From: Paramacrobiotus metropolitanus
Taxonomy: Eukaryota > Tardigrada > Eutardigrada > Parachela > Macrobiotidae
Reading direction: 5' to 3'
Assembly (NCBI RefSeq): GCF_019649055.1
Contig: NW_026570230.1
Location: forward strand, 1,116,001-1,180,000
DNA length: 64,000 bases
The translations under genes were made by a program, and so were the position numbers. This document shows, piece after piece, positions 25,853 to 35,619 of this stretch (positions are counted from its first letter, which is position 1; each line of letters opens with the position of its first letter). Below the pieces are notes generated by a model, which worked only from the letters and a program-made list of their open reading frames with translations, was not told the origin of the DNA and made no database searches.

Positions 25853-26493
25853 CCCCCACGAACGATGCTTGGCCGTGCCAAAATAAACAATCCATCCCGC
25901 AACATCCCAGTGCGATTGTGCACCTGCATCCATCCTGATCCCGATCCACCGCACAATCCACGCGTCCATCCGATGCCCGATGTGACTGTACGCCGCGATT
26001 CCCAGAGAGTTAGTGTGGAATCCTTGGCGAAGAGGCATCCGGAAGTCCACGGGTTTGGCAGGGCGGAGGTCCAAGGATCCAGGAAGGCGAATTATGAACT
26101 ACTGATACTGTGCCGGTTGAGTTTAGATGGTGGTGTGTATGTACAGTATACGGCATAAAGCTTTATTAATTGTGAAATTAAAATCGTAAAATGTAATTAT
26201 GTGCGATGCTGTAGAACTATGGATTAAACGAGCGAAAAGCACCAAATAAACCAACCAGTAGTATTCTTACGAATTCTCGAGTACTACAAATCACATCGTA
26301 TAGCAACAAATGTCAACAACAACAAACAAGCTACAAATAAGCGTATAAAAATGGTGAGTGCAATCTACCAGCGCACTGATACAATAATGTAAACCAGTAA
26401 AAGACAACAAAATCAAAAGTCAAGGCAGTGCAACAAAGCCAGTAACAATATGAGATCAAAGCAACCAAGGTCAATGTCAGAGGTGAGTCAAGG

Positions 26494-27062
26494 TTACTTG
26501 CCAGCACTGGGAGCCAATGAAAAGAGGCCAGTGATACCAGAGCCAGATGCAGCGGCATCCAAACGGCGAGAAACTTCCGCAGCCAACTGCACGTCGATCA
26601 GATCAGCGGATCCACTTCGGCAAGTGGTAACATTTGGTGGCAAACCGGGAAATTCGGCGTTAGCCGGGGCCTGCACAGGTGGAATGACAGCCGGAGGAAC
26701 GACAACGGCATTCAAGGCTGGTGGGCCATGTAGATTGACAGCAGGGTTGACACCATGGGCTCACCTGCAGCCACATTTCCGTTGCCTTGGACCGGATTCG
26801 GTGCATTCGCTGCTTGGTTGCCCGGGTCGTCAACCTCCATGTTTGCGGCGGCAGCTTCCACTGGAGCAACTGGGTGAGCGTCTCCATCAGGTACTTCAAT
26901 AACTTCCGGTGCGCCCAGAGGTCGGCCATTACGACGCCAATGATCGTTTCCACGACGCAAGTTATTGTCTCCAAAATTCCTATGATTTCCTCGGCCGTAC
27001 GGACGAAAGTTGCCACGGTAAGCACCACGGCTCCACCCTTCCTCGGTGATTATAACCGGCAT
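26494..27062 (-). CDS. Element accessory ORF A: RGG-rich basic protein (frame break inside)
   Basis: From the ATG at 27062 a minus-strand frame encodes an RGG/Arg-Asn-rich segment (GAYRGNFRPYGRG, HWRRNGR) and then an acidic Ala/Pro/Asn-rich segment, ending at 26712. A second frame, 26715-26494, continues with similar Ala/Pro-rich composition (VVPPAVIPPVQAPA). A Gln/Asn-rich stretch (SSNQQQQYNAGYN) lies in another frame just upstream of the ATG. The composition resembles the nucleocapsid tail of the element's own Gag, which suggests RNA binding. Whether the frames are joined by splicing or recoding, or are broken by indels, cannot be told. It lies next to the 3' LTR. Confidence 0.4.
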
Positions 27063-27667
27063 TATACTGTTGCTGCTGGTTGGAAGACGAATGAAAATGG
27101 CGTCTACCAATTTATCAAAGCACGGTTAGGATCAATAGGCGGCATGCCCAAACTAAAGAAACTAGTGACCTTAAACGCTAAAAGTATAGAGTGAAAAAGC
27201 GTGAAATCACGGTCTACACACACTGAAAATCCGGTATGCCAGAAGGCCGAAACGAAAAATCCACAATGCCGATTTCTGCACGCCACTCGCAAGTGATTTT
27301 ATACGTGTCTGCTAGAGCGAAATTTTAAAGTGCGGCAGATTCCACACAGGTAAGAAAAACAGCCAATCAGCGCTTCGCGCTATATCCTTTTAATTCAACG
27401 TAATCAAAGATCAGATCTATCCAGGTACAATTAAAGATTTAACACGGATAGCTGTGCATATACAGCACATGAAGACCAGTTCATTGACTCAAAGCGCGTA
27501 AAACGAGAAGAAATAAAAATTCGGACAAAAGCCTCAATAAAATTGTATAATTTCGACGATAGCAGCGGCAGGTAAAAACTAAATGCGATTTAATACTAAA
27601 ACAAAAGGAGACATCGTCAGATCATGGCAAAAGGGCGATTAAAGCAATACAGCCGACAGCGGCAAAT

Positions 27668-28495
27668 TCACAATTCATCAGAGTGTGGCTGCTGGTTACC
27701 ATAGACTACTGGTTCCGCAAATTCAGGTGAATCTTCCCGGGGGACAGCAGCAAGAGGGGGCAAAGCTGGAACAGCCGGCTGCAGAGACGGCAAGGGATCT
27801 ACATCCATCTTCTCCAAGTCAGATCCAACGTCGCCCTCACAATCAACTTCCATATCAACGTTCTCATCAGCTTCAACATCAGCGCTCTGATCAGGGGATA
27901 ATAGAGCCGAAGGGTCCTCACGGTCCTCCCCATCATCCGAAACGGAAACTTCACTTGGCGCAGAAGACGAGGACGGCGAGACCTCCTTGTACTTGCGCTT
28001 TTCCCCACGAGTGCGAAAATTATATGGTCCAGCAGAAGTGGATGGCTGCGGTTCCGCATTCATCATAGCACCGGCATCGACCACCGCTTGACGAGCCACC
28101 GCATCACGCTGCTGACGATTGGCGATTTCTTTAAATAGACCAATAAAAACAGGGTTGAGATAGAGATATTGGCCTCGTAATTCAAGAGCGATAGCCGTAG
28201 GAAGCATCCGAGTGAATGTACATAAGTCAAAACGGTGAATCAAAGCTCCATCACGGAATAAAAAGCGCGACAAATATAGACGTGGATAAAAAGGATGAAA
28301 GCGGTTTAGTCCAGAAAAATAGGCTTCAGACACAGCCAGCTCACCCTGCTTATCCACGATAGCCATTCTTGGAAACACTCCGGAATGCGCTCGTTTGCGA
28401 GCCGTCTGCTTGGTCTTAAAGACCGGCCGCGGTGCATCCGGGTTATAGGGCGCATATAAAATTCCGCCTTTACGCAGATGCTCTTCATCTGACAT
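27668..28495 (-). CDS. Element accessory ORF B: 275-aa protein of unknown function
   Basis: The start is the ATG at 28495 (MSDEEHLRKGGILYAPYNPD). The N-terminal two thirds look globular, with many aromatic and hydrophobic residues (FHPFYPRLYLSRFLF, LRGQYLYLNPVFIGLF). A basic patch (TRGEKRKYKE) could be a nuclear localisation signal. The C-terminal third is Ser-rich and strongly acidic, as in transactivators or disordered tails. The PYNPD near the N-terminus also occurs in ORF D (CPYNPDRDY), a hint that the two cargo proteins are related. No known family recognised. Confidence 0.6.
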   Translation of the reverse strand: MSDEEHLRKGGILYAPYNPDAPRPVFKTKQTARKRAHSGVFPRMAIVDKQGELAVSEAYFSGLNRFHPFYPRLYLSRFLFRDGALIHRFDLCTFTRMLPTAIALELRGQYLYLNPVFIGLFKEIANRQQRDAVARQAVVDAGAMMNAEPQPSTSAGPYNFRTRGEKRKYKEVSPSSSSAPSEVSVSDDGEDREDPSALLSPDQSADVEADENVDMEVDCEGDVGSDLEKMDVDPLPSLQPAVPALPPLAAVPREDSPEFAEPVVYGNQQPHSDEL

Positions 28496-28637
28496 AACAA
28501 GAAGCAACAATTAATACCAGCGAGGCAAAGAATTATCCTCGCGAAACCGTATGACGGATATGCAACGAGAACAGACTAAATATCCGTTAATTGAAGTAGG
28601 CACACCAGACAGATTTATAACAGGACAGATTGGAAAT

Positions 28638-29228
28638 TTAGGCTGATAAATGCGCGCAGAAGCAAGCAAAAGTGAATACTAACATTATCATTAAACCAAG
28701 AGAACCAAAACAACAGGGTATTGTGGAAATACCTCGCTTTGCTCGCACAGACGGAGTTTCGGAAGATGATGGCTCCTCTTCAGTCAAATCAGGAGTGCCC
28801 AACTGTCTTTCAGCCTGTGTCTGCAATTTCTTTGGTGACGGCTGAGGAATCTCAACGTCTGGACTGGTAGGGAATGATCCCCGACGGGCACGGCGGCGAA
28901 CCACAGCAGCATTGCGTCGTAAAATCGTTCGTCGCCGTTGCTTATCATATCGGCGCTGTAAAGCATCGACTATCGCATCTGCCCGACTGTCTGAAGGCTG
29001 TTGATTCACTGTTGCACTTACATTTCCCGACGGTCCTGGGGATTGCGCGGCAAATACTGGTTGAGCGGCAGTACGGCGGGAAACTCGAGATCGAGTGACA
29101 CGCGATGAAGAACGAGCTTCATCGCTGTCCGGAGAGTAACCAAAGCTCAAACCCGCTGTAGCACGACTCGGGCGCGGTGTTCGCGATGCAGTCTTGCGCG
29201 CAGTTGGCTTCTTAGCAGGAGGCGACAT
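28638..29228 (-). CDS. Element accessory ORF C: basic protein with C-terminal membrane segment, 196 aa
   Basis: The start is the ATG at 29228 (MSPPAKKPTARKTASRTPRP). The first half is Lys/Arg/Ser/Pro-rich, like a DNA-binding or histone-like tail, with a further basic cluster (RRYDKQRRR, VVRRRARRGS). The last 25-30 residues are hydrophobic (GSLGLMIMLVFTFACF) after an RAKR that resembles a furin site. This reads as a tail-anchored protein with a basic cytosolic domain. It is not a recognisable envelope protein: no signal peptide, no glycosylated ectodomain. It lies just upstream of ORF B on the same strand. Confidence 0.55.
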   Translation of the reverse strand: MSPPAKKPTARKTASRTPRPSRATAGLSFGYSPDSDEARSSSRVTRSRVSRRTAAQPVFAAQSPGPSGNVSATVNQQPSDSRADAIVDALQRRYDKQRRRTILRRNAAVVRRRARRGSFPTSPDVEIPQPSPKKLQTQAERQLGTPDLTEEEPSSSETPSVRAKRGISTIPCCFGSLGLMIMLVFTFACFCAHLSA

Positions 29229-29836
29229 TTTCAAAGCATAAAAGTGACAAATCAATCGCAAAAAGAAGGGAAAAGGAGAATAACAGGATTGCCAGCAGGT
29301 TCAGAAAATTGAAAAACTGAAGTGCAGAGAAAAGCACAACAGACAATCTACACTGGCACCGACACCGAAAACTCAAAATTCACTGAGTATACCTCCAGGC
29401 GGTTGACAGGCGACAAGAGGATTTTGTGATTTTTTCGCCACTTTCACCATTTGCCATAAATCACACAGAATACCGCTTGTTTCGTTGAGGATTTGTAAAT
29501 TGCAACCACAAAGACCAAATTTTAATACAAAAAACAAATCATACTGATAAAAAGGACTCGAAGAAAGAAAGTCAACACCAAAACACGCGGCTGGGAAATA
29601 TTCAGAACACAGACCGGAAACTGCGCAGTTTCCGATAGCATTGCCATATCAGGGCGGCTGGCAAGTGACAGAATGCCGCATCGCAAGCACAGAAAATATC
29701 AGCTGTTCATTCATAAAAAGCGAAGAACCCAACAATATTTATCCTTTCGCGGTGACGGGTTTTCTGTTTCATTTTATTACTAGCTTGTTTCTCTTCGCCG
29801 TATTTTATCTTAGTCATCTCTAATCATCCGAGCATC
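29229..29836. other. Divergent intergenic spacer inside the element
   Basis: About 600 bp between minus-strand ORF C and plus-strand ORF G. Its position suggests a bidirectional promoter region. No TATA box close to either start was evident. Confidence 0.3.
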
Positions 29837-30373
29837 ATGTCCACACAGGCTGTAGGACCAGCTGGAGAGCCGTTACCTTCGCCCGAAGCGGACGCGATTG
29901 CCCACTATGAATACTGGAAGGGACGAACTCGCGAATCAGTTCAGTTTGCCATGGCAGAGCCTCTACAGGCAAACGAAACCATCCGAAGCCGTCGACAATT
30001 GGCGATGCATACGGCAGCCCACGCGTGCATTCTTGAGGCTGACATTACGGGATATTATGTGGACATGTCATCTATCAAGAAATTCATTGTGGAAATGCAC
30101 GATGACTTTACAGAAGAACGAGTGGATTTCTTCCTCGGCGACGCTATTAATGCTGGAATCTTGCTCAAGAAAATGAGCCGCGATGGACGTTTTGTGCTCG
30201 AAGTGGCCGAGGAAGTAAAGAATAACCGCGATCCAGAGACGAAGGTAATCGACATAACTAGCAAGTTTCGTCGGATGATCCGCGTGATCCTCTACCACGG
30301 CCGATATGCCATGTCACGCACCGAGAGATCCAACACTGAATCTGGACGTTCGACGTACATCTGCAGGACGTAG
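29837..30373 (+). CDS. Element accessory ORF G: plus-strand 178-aa protein, probably incomplete as read
   Basis: It starts MSTQAVGPAGEPLPSPEADA and continues with a mixed helical sequence (MHTAAHACILEADITGYYVD, FIVEMHDDFTEERVDFFLGD). The codon pattern looks coding. Oriented against gag-pol and not overlapping it. The frame ends at 30373, but directly overlapping it a different frame stays open from about 30342 to 30530 with convincing content (VDYWLERGLRQLV, HVVVVYGNLFVDSC) and ends at a good donor (ATCA|GTAAGT). A 123-nt intron from GTAATC (about 30244) to CTGCAG (about 30366) would join the frames in phase; alternatively a 1-nt indel separates them. Family unknown. Confidence 0.55.
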   Translation: MSTQAVGPAGEPLPSPEADAIAHYEYWKGRTRESVQFAMAEPLQANETIRSRRQLAMHTAAHACILEADITGYYVDMSSIKKFIVEMHDDFTEERVDFFLGDAINAGILLKKMSRDGRFVLEVAEEVKNNRDPETKVIDITSKFRRMIRVILYHGRYAMSRTERSNTESGRSTYICRT

Positions 30374-30629
30374 ACTACTGGCTGGAGCGCGGGCTGCGCC
30401 AACTGGTTAACCAGAAACATGTCGTCGTCGTCTACGGAAATCTTTTCGTGGATAGTTGCATCGACCTGTGGCTACGAAGCATTCGCGGCTGCTGTCTCTG
30501 CACCACTTTAGCCCAAACCATCAGTAAGTACTAAGCAGTTTCGATTTCCCGTAATAAAGTCAGGAAAATGCAATGTAGGTGCTTGGTTATATTAATTTAT
30601 AGACAGTTTCGCTTAAAAGGAGGCTAACC

Positions 30630-31256
30630 ATGCTACATACTGCAATTTGTCGTACTTTCTGTAGCCTGATTAGAACGATGTATTCTGCAGATATCAAGAT
30701 GGGCACGATGAAGGTTATCGTAAACGGCAAGGAGACCGAACAGCATGTTGCCGATTGCAGCTTTGGCCATGTGGGACAAGACGGGGATTTGGTTGTCGAT
30801 GGCGTCATGGAGCGGCTGGACGCAATCGAGCCGGCAAAGAATAATACCACCAACGTAAATCTGGTAATCCGGGCAAGCAAAGACGGACGCATTGAGCGAG
30901 AACCAATTATCACGCTGACTCAACTGAAAGCTATGGGCGGCCGTCCTAAATACGTTCCCCGATCAAAAAATACAGATACCGAAAAGAAAAGCCAGAAGAT
31001 GAAGGAGAAGGCTGAAAAGCCTGACAATGAAGTGAGCACTGCAGAACCGGATGCTATTAAGAAGCCAGACGCAATCGACAAGTTACTAGAACAGGTTGAA
31101 CGCGAAAAGGATATTATGGATAACTGCAAGGCGCTGGTAAATACGCTGAAGGCTCGAGCAACCATGGACGCTAAACATATCGCGTATATCCGTGAAGCTT
31201 TGGAACAGCGTCTTGCCAACTTGAAAACTGCGAAGGAGAATTTGGATCTGGATTAG
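30630..31256 (+). CDS. Element accessory ORF H: plus-strand 208-aa protein with C-terminal coiled coil
   Basis: Open from the ATG at 30630; later Mets at residues 17, 24 and 27 are alternative starts. The middle part is a mixed alpha/beta-looking segment (MKVIVNGKETEQHVADC, GDLVVDGVMERLDAIE). Then come a Lys/Glu-rich linker and a long helix with heptads (IDKLLEQVEREKDIMDNC, REALEQRLANLKTAKENL). A donor at about 30525 upstream and the acceptor TTCTGCAG before 30692 would join ORF G's second frame to this one in phase, so G and H may be one spliced antisense gene. Function unknown. Confidence 0.55.
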   Translation: MLHTAICRTFCSLIRTMYSADIKMGTMKVIVNGKETEQHVADCSFGHVGQDGDLVVDGVMERLDAIEPAKNNTTNVNLVIRASKDGRIEREPIITLTQLKAMGGRPKYVPRSKNTDTEKKSQKMKEKAEKPDNEVSTAEPDAIKKPDAIDKLLEQVEREKDIMDNCKALVNTLKARATMDAKHIAYIREALEQRLANLKTAKENLDLD

Positions 31257-31682
31257 ACAGCGGTTGAAGCCTATCTGATAATTTCCCGCGGCTGTCTGAT
31301 AACTTTGTTCTAAAATTCGGCCGACTGTTGTTTCTTCCGTTTAATCTCACTCTTGGTGGTTTTATATAATTCTCATCCTACAGATTCTCACATAGCCATT
31401 AATTTTGCTGGTCGAACGGATCTTAATTTGAGATTAATTTTGGATTAATGCAAGGCTTTTAATAACCGGAGTAAAATCAGAGAAGGAGAATACGCAGTCG
31501 CAGTTGCAGTCAATTCCAATATAGATCGGCCCATTAACAAGGTAAAATCAAATATCGTAGCCGTAAGCGTGAATCAAACGCCAAGAACAATTTTAATATT
31601 CCATCCGGAGAATAAAGTTACAGAAATCACCAAAGAAAAGTAAAAAGAATGGAAAGAAACTTTTAAAACTTGCAAAATTTGT
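31257..31682. other. Spacer before tRNA-like array
   Basis: 3' flank of plus-strand ORF H and trailing end of the tRNA-like array. No coding exon seen. Confidence 0.3.
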
Positions 31683-31768
31683 ATTCACGCAGGATTGAAC
31701 CTTGCATCTAGGTGGACAACTAAATCCTGCTCTTGCCCATACGCTAGCATGGCTATGCCACATTATGC
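31683..31768 (-). ncRNA. tRNA-like unit 1 (Pol III A and B boxes)
   Basis: Read on the minus strand, an A-box-like TGGCATAGCC near 31760 is followed about 50 nt on by the B-box-like GGTTCAATCCTG. The trailer is AT-rich with a T tract. The acceptor arms do not pair, so it is not a normal tRNA. Confidence 0.5.
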
Positions 31769-31976
31769 TTTTAATTTGGCAATCACCGGAGGCGCTGTAC
31801 TAGGAGAATTCATAATATAGTAAAAATTCACCACTGAAGCAGCTGATAAATTTTAAGATTTCACCGTCATGATGATCGCAAAATTCGTGCCGACAGCGGG
31901 AATATTTCCACAAGAGTGCCAATAAAAACATGAAAACGAAAAAGTAGGATTTGAGAAAATGCAATTTTAATTTCAA

Positions 31977-32056
31977 GGGGTTTCGAACCCGCAACCTTCA
32001 TTGCACCTGTTGTTGTGGTTCAACAGTTCAGTGCACTACGCCACTACAATCTGCGG
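31977..32056 (-). ncRNA. tRNA-like unit 2
   Basis: Minus strand: A box TGGCGTAGTG and B box GGTTCGAAACC in a TpsiC-like arm (GGGTTCGAAACCC). The trailer runs TTGCATTTTCTCAAATCCTA and then T5. Spacing of the boxes is tRNA-like but the acceptor stem is missing. Confidence 0.6.
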
Positions 32057-32185
32057 AGTTAAACTTTAACTTCGCTCGTCGGGAGTGACCGTAAAATTAG
32101 CGATCTCGAAGCCAACTTAATGCTGCATAGAGATTTAAAACTATAAAACCGAAAAAGAGGGTTTTAAATTAAACGGATTGACTTT

Positions 32186-32258
32186 TAGGATTTCGAACTC
32201 TAGACTTCGTAAGAAGCGGGTCGGTATGGATTGTCAGTCTAGCCACTACGCCACAAGG
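32186..32258 (-). ncRNA. tRNA-like unit 3
   Basis: Minus strand: A box TGGCGTAGTGG fits the eukaryotic consensus; B box GAGTTCGAAATCC is close. A T5 tract follows in the trailer. Confidence 0.6.
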
Positions 32259-32390
32259 TGCTCAACGCTTTAGCCGAGTTAGGTTGAACACCGGAAGCGC
32301 CATGTCGTGTATATTTAAACCAAACAATTAACGCTTCATCCCACAAAGGTACGAAAATATAGGGCAGAAAAATGTAGTTTTAAGCATGCA

Positions 32391-32476
32391 GCATGCAACC
32401 CTGAGATTAAGACTAGCCGTTTAGGAGGTAGTACATGAGGCGAATGGCCATCATTCATAGCCACTGAACTACAAAG
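32391..32476 (-). ncRNA. tRNA-like unit 4 (degenerate B box)
   Basis: Minus strand: A box TAGTTCAGTGG fits the consensus. The B box is degraded (GGGTTGCATG). The trailer keeps TGCTTAAAACTACATTTTT, as in sister units. Confidence 0.45.
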
Positions 32477-32663
32477 TCATTCGAACACAGACAGAGAGAC
32501 GGCCAAATGCAATGTTAACCATTGAGTGTGTATACAATTTTACGCCCAGCTCTTTGAGTTTAATTCTAATATTCTGGGAACCATTGTCAATACTTTTCCC
32601 AAGACGAGAACAAAAATATAAAACGAAAAAAAAGTAAGTTTCTCAAAAGTGCAAATTAGCTGT

Positions 32664-32745
32664 AAGGGACTTGAACCCGCAACCGTTTTATTTCCCCGTT
32701 GCTGCAGTTCAACGGTGCAAAGCACTATACTACGCTGTTCTACGA
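32664..32745 (-). ncRNA. tRNA-like unit 5
   Basis: Minus strand: A box TAGTATAGTGC and B box GGTTCAAGTCC, a full consensus match. The trailer has TTTGCACTTTTGAGAAACTT and then T8, a strong Pol III terminator. Confidence 0.65.
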
Positions 32746-32871
32746 CAGTCATTTTTTAATTCGCACATCGGAAACGATCGTAAAATTACCACGGTCAACA
32801 GCAACGCGTATTTGATGCTACTTTTACAATATAAAAGACAAAAAGAAGGTGTACAAAAATGTGCATTACTA

Positions 32872-32949
32872 GTAAGGGTTTCGAACCCAAGGCCCTAAAT
32901 TCACCGAGTAGTCGCGGAGATAAGGCGGACAACCACTACACTACGAAGT
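32872..32949 (-). ncRNA. tRNA-like unit 6
   Basis: Minus strand: A box TAGTGTAGTGG matches the consensus; B box GGTTCGAAACC has one mismatch. The trailer runs AATGCACATTTTTGTACACC and then T5. Confidence 0.65.
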
Positions 32950-33114
32950 CTCACGCTATAAACACAAAATCCAAACGAGAAGGGCTGTACAATTATGTGC
33001 CGCTCGTGGAAAACTAATAAGGAATCAACGGTATCACACCGAATGTGTAAGTACAAACAAATGCAAAAAAATTCAAGCACAAAAAAGAAGGTTTTAAGAA
33101 AATGTTTTTGATTT

Positions 33115-33200
33115 TTTGGGGATTGGAACCCAGGACCAGCAACAGGTAAACGGATTCGCCTGGTATTGTCCTCTTAACTGGACCACTCGACTACAAGAGT
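33115..33200 (-). ncRNA. tRNA-like unit 7 (class II, Leu/Ser-like)
   Basis: Minus strand: A box TAGTCGAGTGG and B box GGTTCCAATCC both fit. The D-arm GTCGAGTGGTCC and the longer middle part resemble tRNA-Leu/Ser with a long variable arm. The trailer ends in T6. Confidence 0.65.
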
Positions 33201-33362
33201 CATCGACAAAAATAGTACTAACAACACAGCTGGCAGTATTCATTTCGACACCTCTCAACAGCGATTCAGCCAATATTCCCCACATTAAATCCCACGAATA
33301 AGAATATAACGATTCATGAAATAAAAAACCAAAAATGAGGATATTTACAAAATCGCATTTTT

Positions 33363-33436
33363 ATGTAGACTGGAACCTCCGACCTCCAATGACGAAGCAA
33401 CGGAAGCCTCTACTATACTAGCGGGGTCGCTCTACG
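33363..33436 (-). ncRNA. tRNA-like unit 8
   Basis: Minus strand: A box TAGTATAGTAG and B box GGTTCCAGTC. The trailer carries AATGCGATTTTGTAAATATC and T5. This is the most gag-pol-proximal unit of the array. Confidence 0.55.
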
Positions 33437-33964
33437 TAAAATATTAGAAAAACATCAGCACCAAAAACGTACACAAACACCAGGCAATAGTGAATGTGCC
33501 AGTGAGCAATCTACCTGCGCCACCAGCTACATGAAAACCAGCACAACGTCGCAACGGAAGTGTAGTCTCGTGCGGTTATGCGTTACACTGTTCGGAATCT
33601 ACCAACAACAGCATGGACGGCAACTACTCTGACTTTATTGAACTCGCAACTCGCACAGTAACTAAACACGCCTTACGGGACAAAACGCACAAACCATAAT
33701 GTACCAACTAAAGCGTGTACAACCCGTGTGACAAAACACAATCTGAATAAAGGAGAAAACTAACTGTAGCACAATAGAACTACAGGATAAAACGATACAC
33801 TAAATCTACAACATGAGATCTCGGAAGCGACATGATCGTACAAATAAAAGGATGAAGGTAAAGGAGATCATACGAGTGAAGCACGGTTTCCAGCATTTCA
33901 CACAAAATACCAGACAAGATAGTGGGCAAGATCCGCCTCCCAAATTCCACCAGACAATGCCACA
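33437..33964. other. Spacer upstream of tRNA-like array
   Basis: AC-rich, low coding potential. I see no gene and no further A/B box pair. Confidence 0.3.
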
Positions 33965-34147
33965 TCAAGGAATCTTAGGAGGGAGCTTGGATACAGCCTC
34001 CTTGACGGCAATTCTGCCACGCTCAAAACGCTGCTGGGCTTCAGTGCATTCGGCCATCTTCTGCGCCACTATCTCCGTCCATGCCGAGACACGGTTCTCC
34101 AGCGCCTGCTTGGCCGCGTTCTTCTTCTCCGAAGCTGGAGGAGTCAT
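33965..34147 (-). CDS. Element accessory ORF F: 60-aa helical miniprotein
   Basis: From the ATG at 34147 (MTPPASEKKNAAKQALENRV) this small frame encodes one long amphipathic helix with Ala/Gln/Glu/Lys bias (VAQKMAECTEAQQRFERGR). The composition is unlike random AT-rich sequence. The helix resembles a dimerisation coiled coil, and the frame may be an exon of a larger product. Function unknown. Confidence 0.4.
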   Translation of the reverse strand: MTPPASEKKNAAKQALENRVSAWTEIVAQKMAECTEAQQRFERGRIAVKEAVSKLPPKIP

Positions 34148-34648
34148 CGTGATTTGACAGATAACCACAGTATAACAGATTGCAGAAATAAACTTAAGGC
34201 AGCGGAATCAGCGGAATAAGATTACGGTAATTGTAAACAATTAAATTAAAATAAAAATTGATACTGGGATACATTCAGGATAGGGCTCTGCCAGCCGCCC
34301 ACGCTGGCGACCGCATACTTCGTAACCAGCGAAGTCCATTAACACACGGCCTACGGCAGAGCGTGTGTATTGCAGCCACACTTCTAGACGTTGTCAGCCA
34401 CTTCACTAGAGTGTGTATATTAAGATAATATACACTCAGCAATTTACAACTTTTAATTCATAAAATGCAGGATTTTCCGAACGTTTTAAAACCTGTTTCA
34501 ATGCTTTAAACTTCCACAAAATTACCGCAACATCCACAGCATTATGCTATCGATACAAAATTCACAAAACAGAGCCAGAACAATAGGCTCGATCACAACT
34601 GGAGGAAGAGCAAGGCAGCGTTCAGTTTAAACGCTCAAAACGCAGCAG

Positions 34649-35619
34649 CTATGAAATTATACGATTGAGCGAGCCACGCTGAGACATGATTAAAGAGCGA
34701 ACAGCACACAGCATGAGAACATTGATTGGCAAGTCTGTGGGGAATGCCACGGAGAACATGGCGCTGCACAACGATGTGCTTACGCTTCTCTTCGGTTTCT
34801 GAGCAGTGCCGAAGTCATCATCCACCCACAGCATGTCCACAGGCAAGAATTCAATCGGATCCTTAAATCCAGCTTGTGCTCTGCCCACCAGTCATCCACG
34901 TCTAAGTCTGGCTCTTTCCAGTCCTCTAGATTGCCAGATCCCCAGATATTTGGAACAGGCTCGTCATCATCCAAGGTGTACAAAATACGGCCGCACGAAC
35001 CCGGGCCATTATTCTCACAGTCCACACAACAAAGCTCTTCTTCCATCACTCGCTTGTTGTGTTCTGCCATGCGCTGATGACGCTCACGCGGAGTTTCCGG
35101 CGGGTTAAATAGGGATGGCAGACCATATTCCTTGCGCAGGCGTTCAGATGTTTCGCGTCGAACTGGAGTGTCGGGATACAGAATAAACCCGATCTTCAAG
35201 TAATACATCTGCGACTCTGACTTGCGGATGTTCTCAATCTCCAGAGCCACCTAAGCCTCGAAATCCAACGGCTCCGGTTCTACAAAAGTTAAGGCCATGA
35301 TTTCGGAATTAGAAAGCTTGCAGAGCTCCGAAATAGAAATATACGGGCCAACCAAGGAACGCCAAAAGTACACAAACTCAGCGATGTGTTCCTGGTTCGC
35401 AGAAACATGCCAAACAGATTCAGAGAACTTGACAAACTTACGGCGTTTCTTATCATCCTGTTCACGCAAATCAAACGCCCGCGCTCTGATTTGTAAAATT
35501 CCATCTCCATGTATAAAGAGCAGAGATTTAAACCAGAACAAATGACGGCCAAAGTTTGAAGAATTTAAAGCTGCAGCTAAAAATGTAAAACAAACTAAAC
35601 AGGAAAACCGCTGACACAC
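34649..35619 (-). CDS. Element accessory ORF E: protein split by an in-frame TAG and a frame change
   Basis: A minus-strand frame is open from 35619 to 35251 (122 codons, no ATG at its left edge; first internal ATG gives MALTFVEPEPLDFEA). It stops at TAG and continues in the same frame to 34780 (156 codons). If the TAG is read through or spliced out, the length (278) is close to ORFs B and D (275, 282). The second part has LKIGFILYPDTPVRRE, a Cys cluster (CCVDCENNGPGSC) and an acidic segment. Near 34870 the acidic sequence seems to continue in a different frame ending at 34649 (DPIEFLPVDMLWVDDD). Recoding, splicing or decay are all possible. Family unknown. Confidence 0.4.

Noticed and set aside
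25711-25938. Open frames inside the LTRs (also 49132-49395)
   Set aside because: They run across the LTR border into unrelated flanks and simply reflect repeat sequence.
28638-29228. ORF C as an envelope glycoprotein
   Set aside because: It has an RAKR site and a hydrophobic end but no signal peptide, no ectodomain and no fusion-protein features.
31683-33436. Functional tRNA genes
   Set aside because: Acceptor stems do not pair and T arms have only about three pairs, so they are tRNA-like, not tRNAs.
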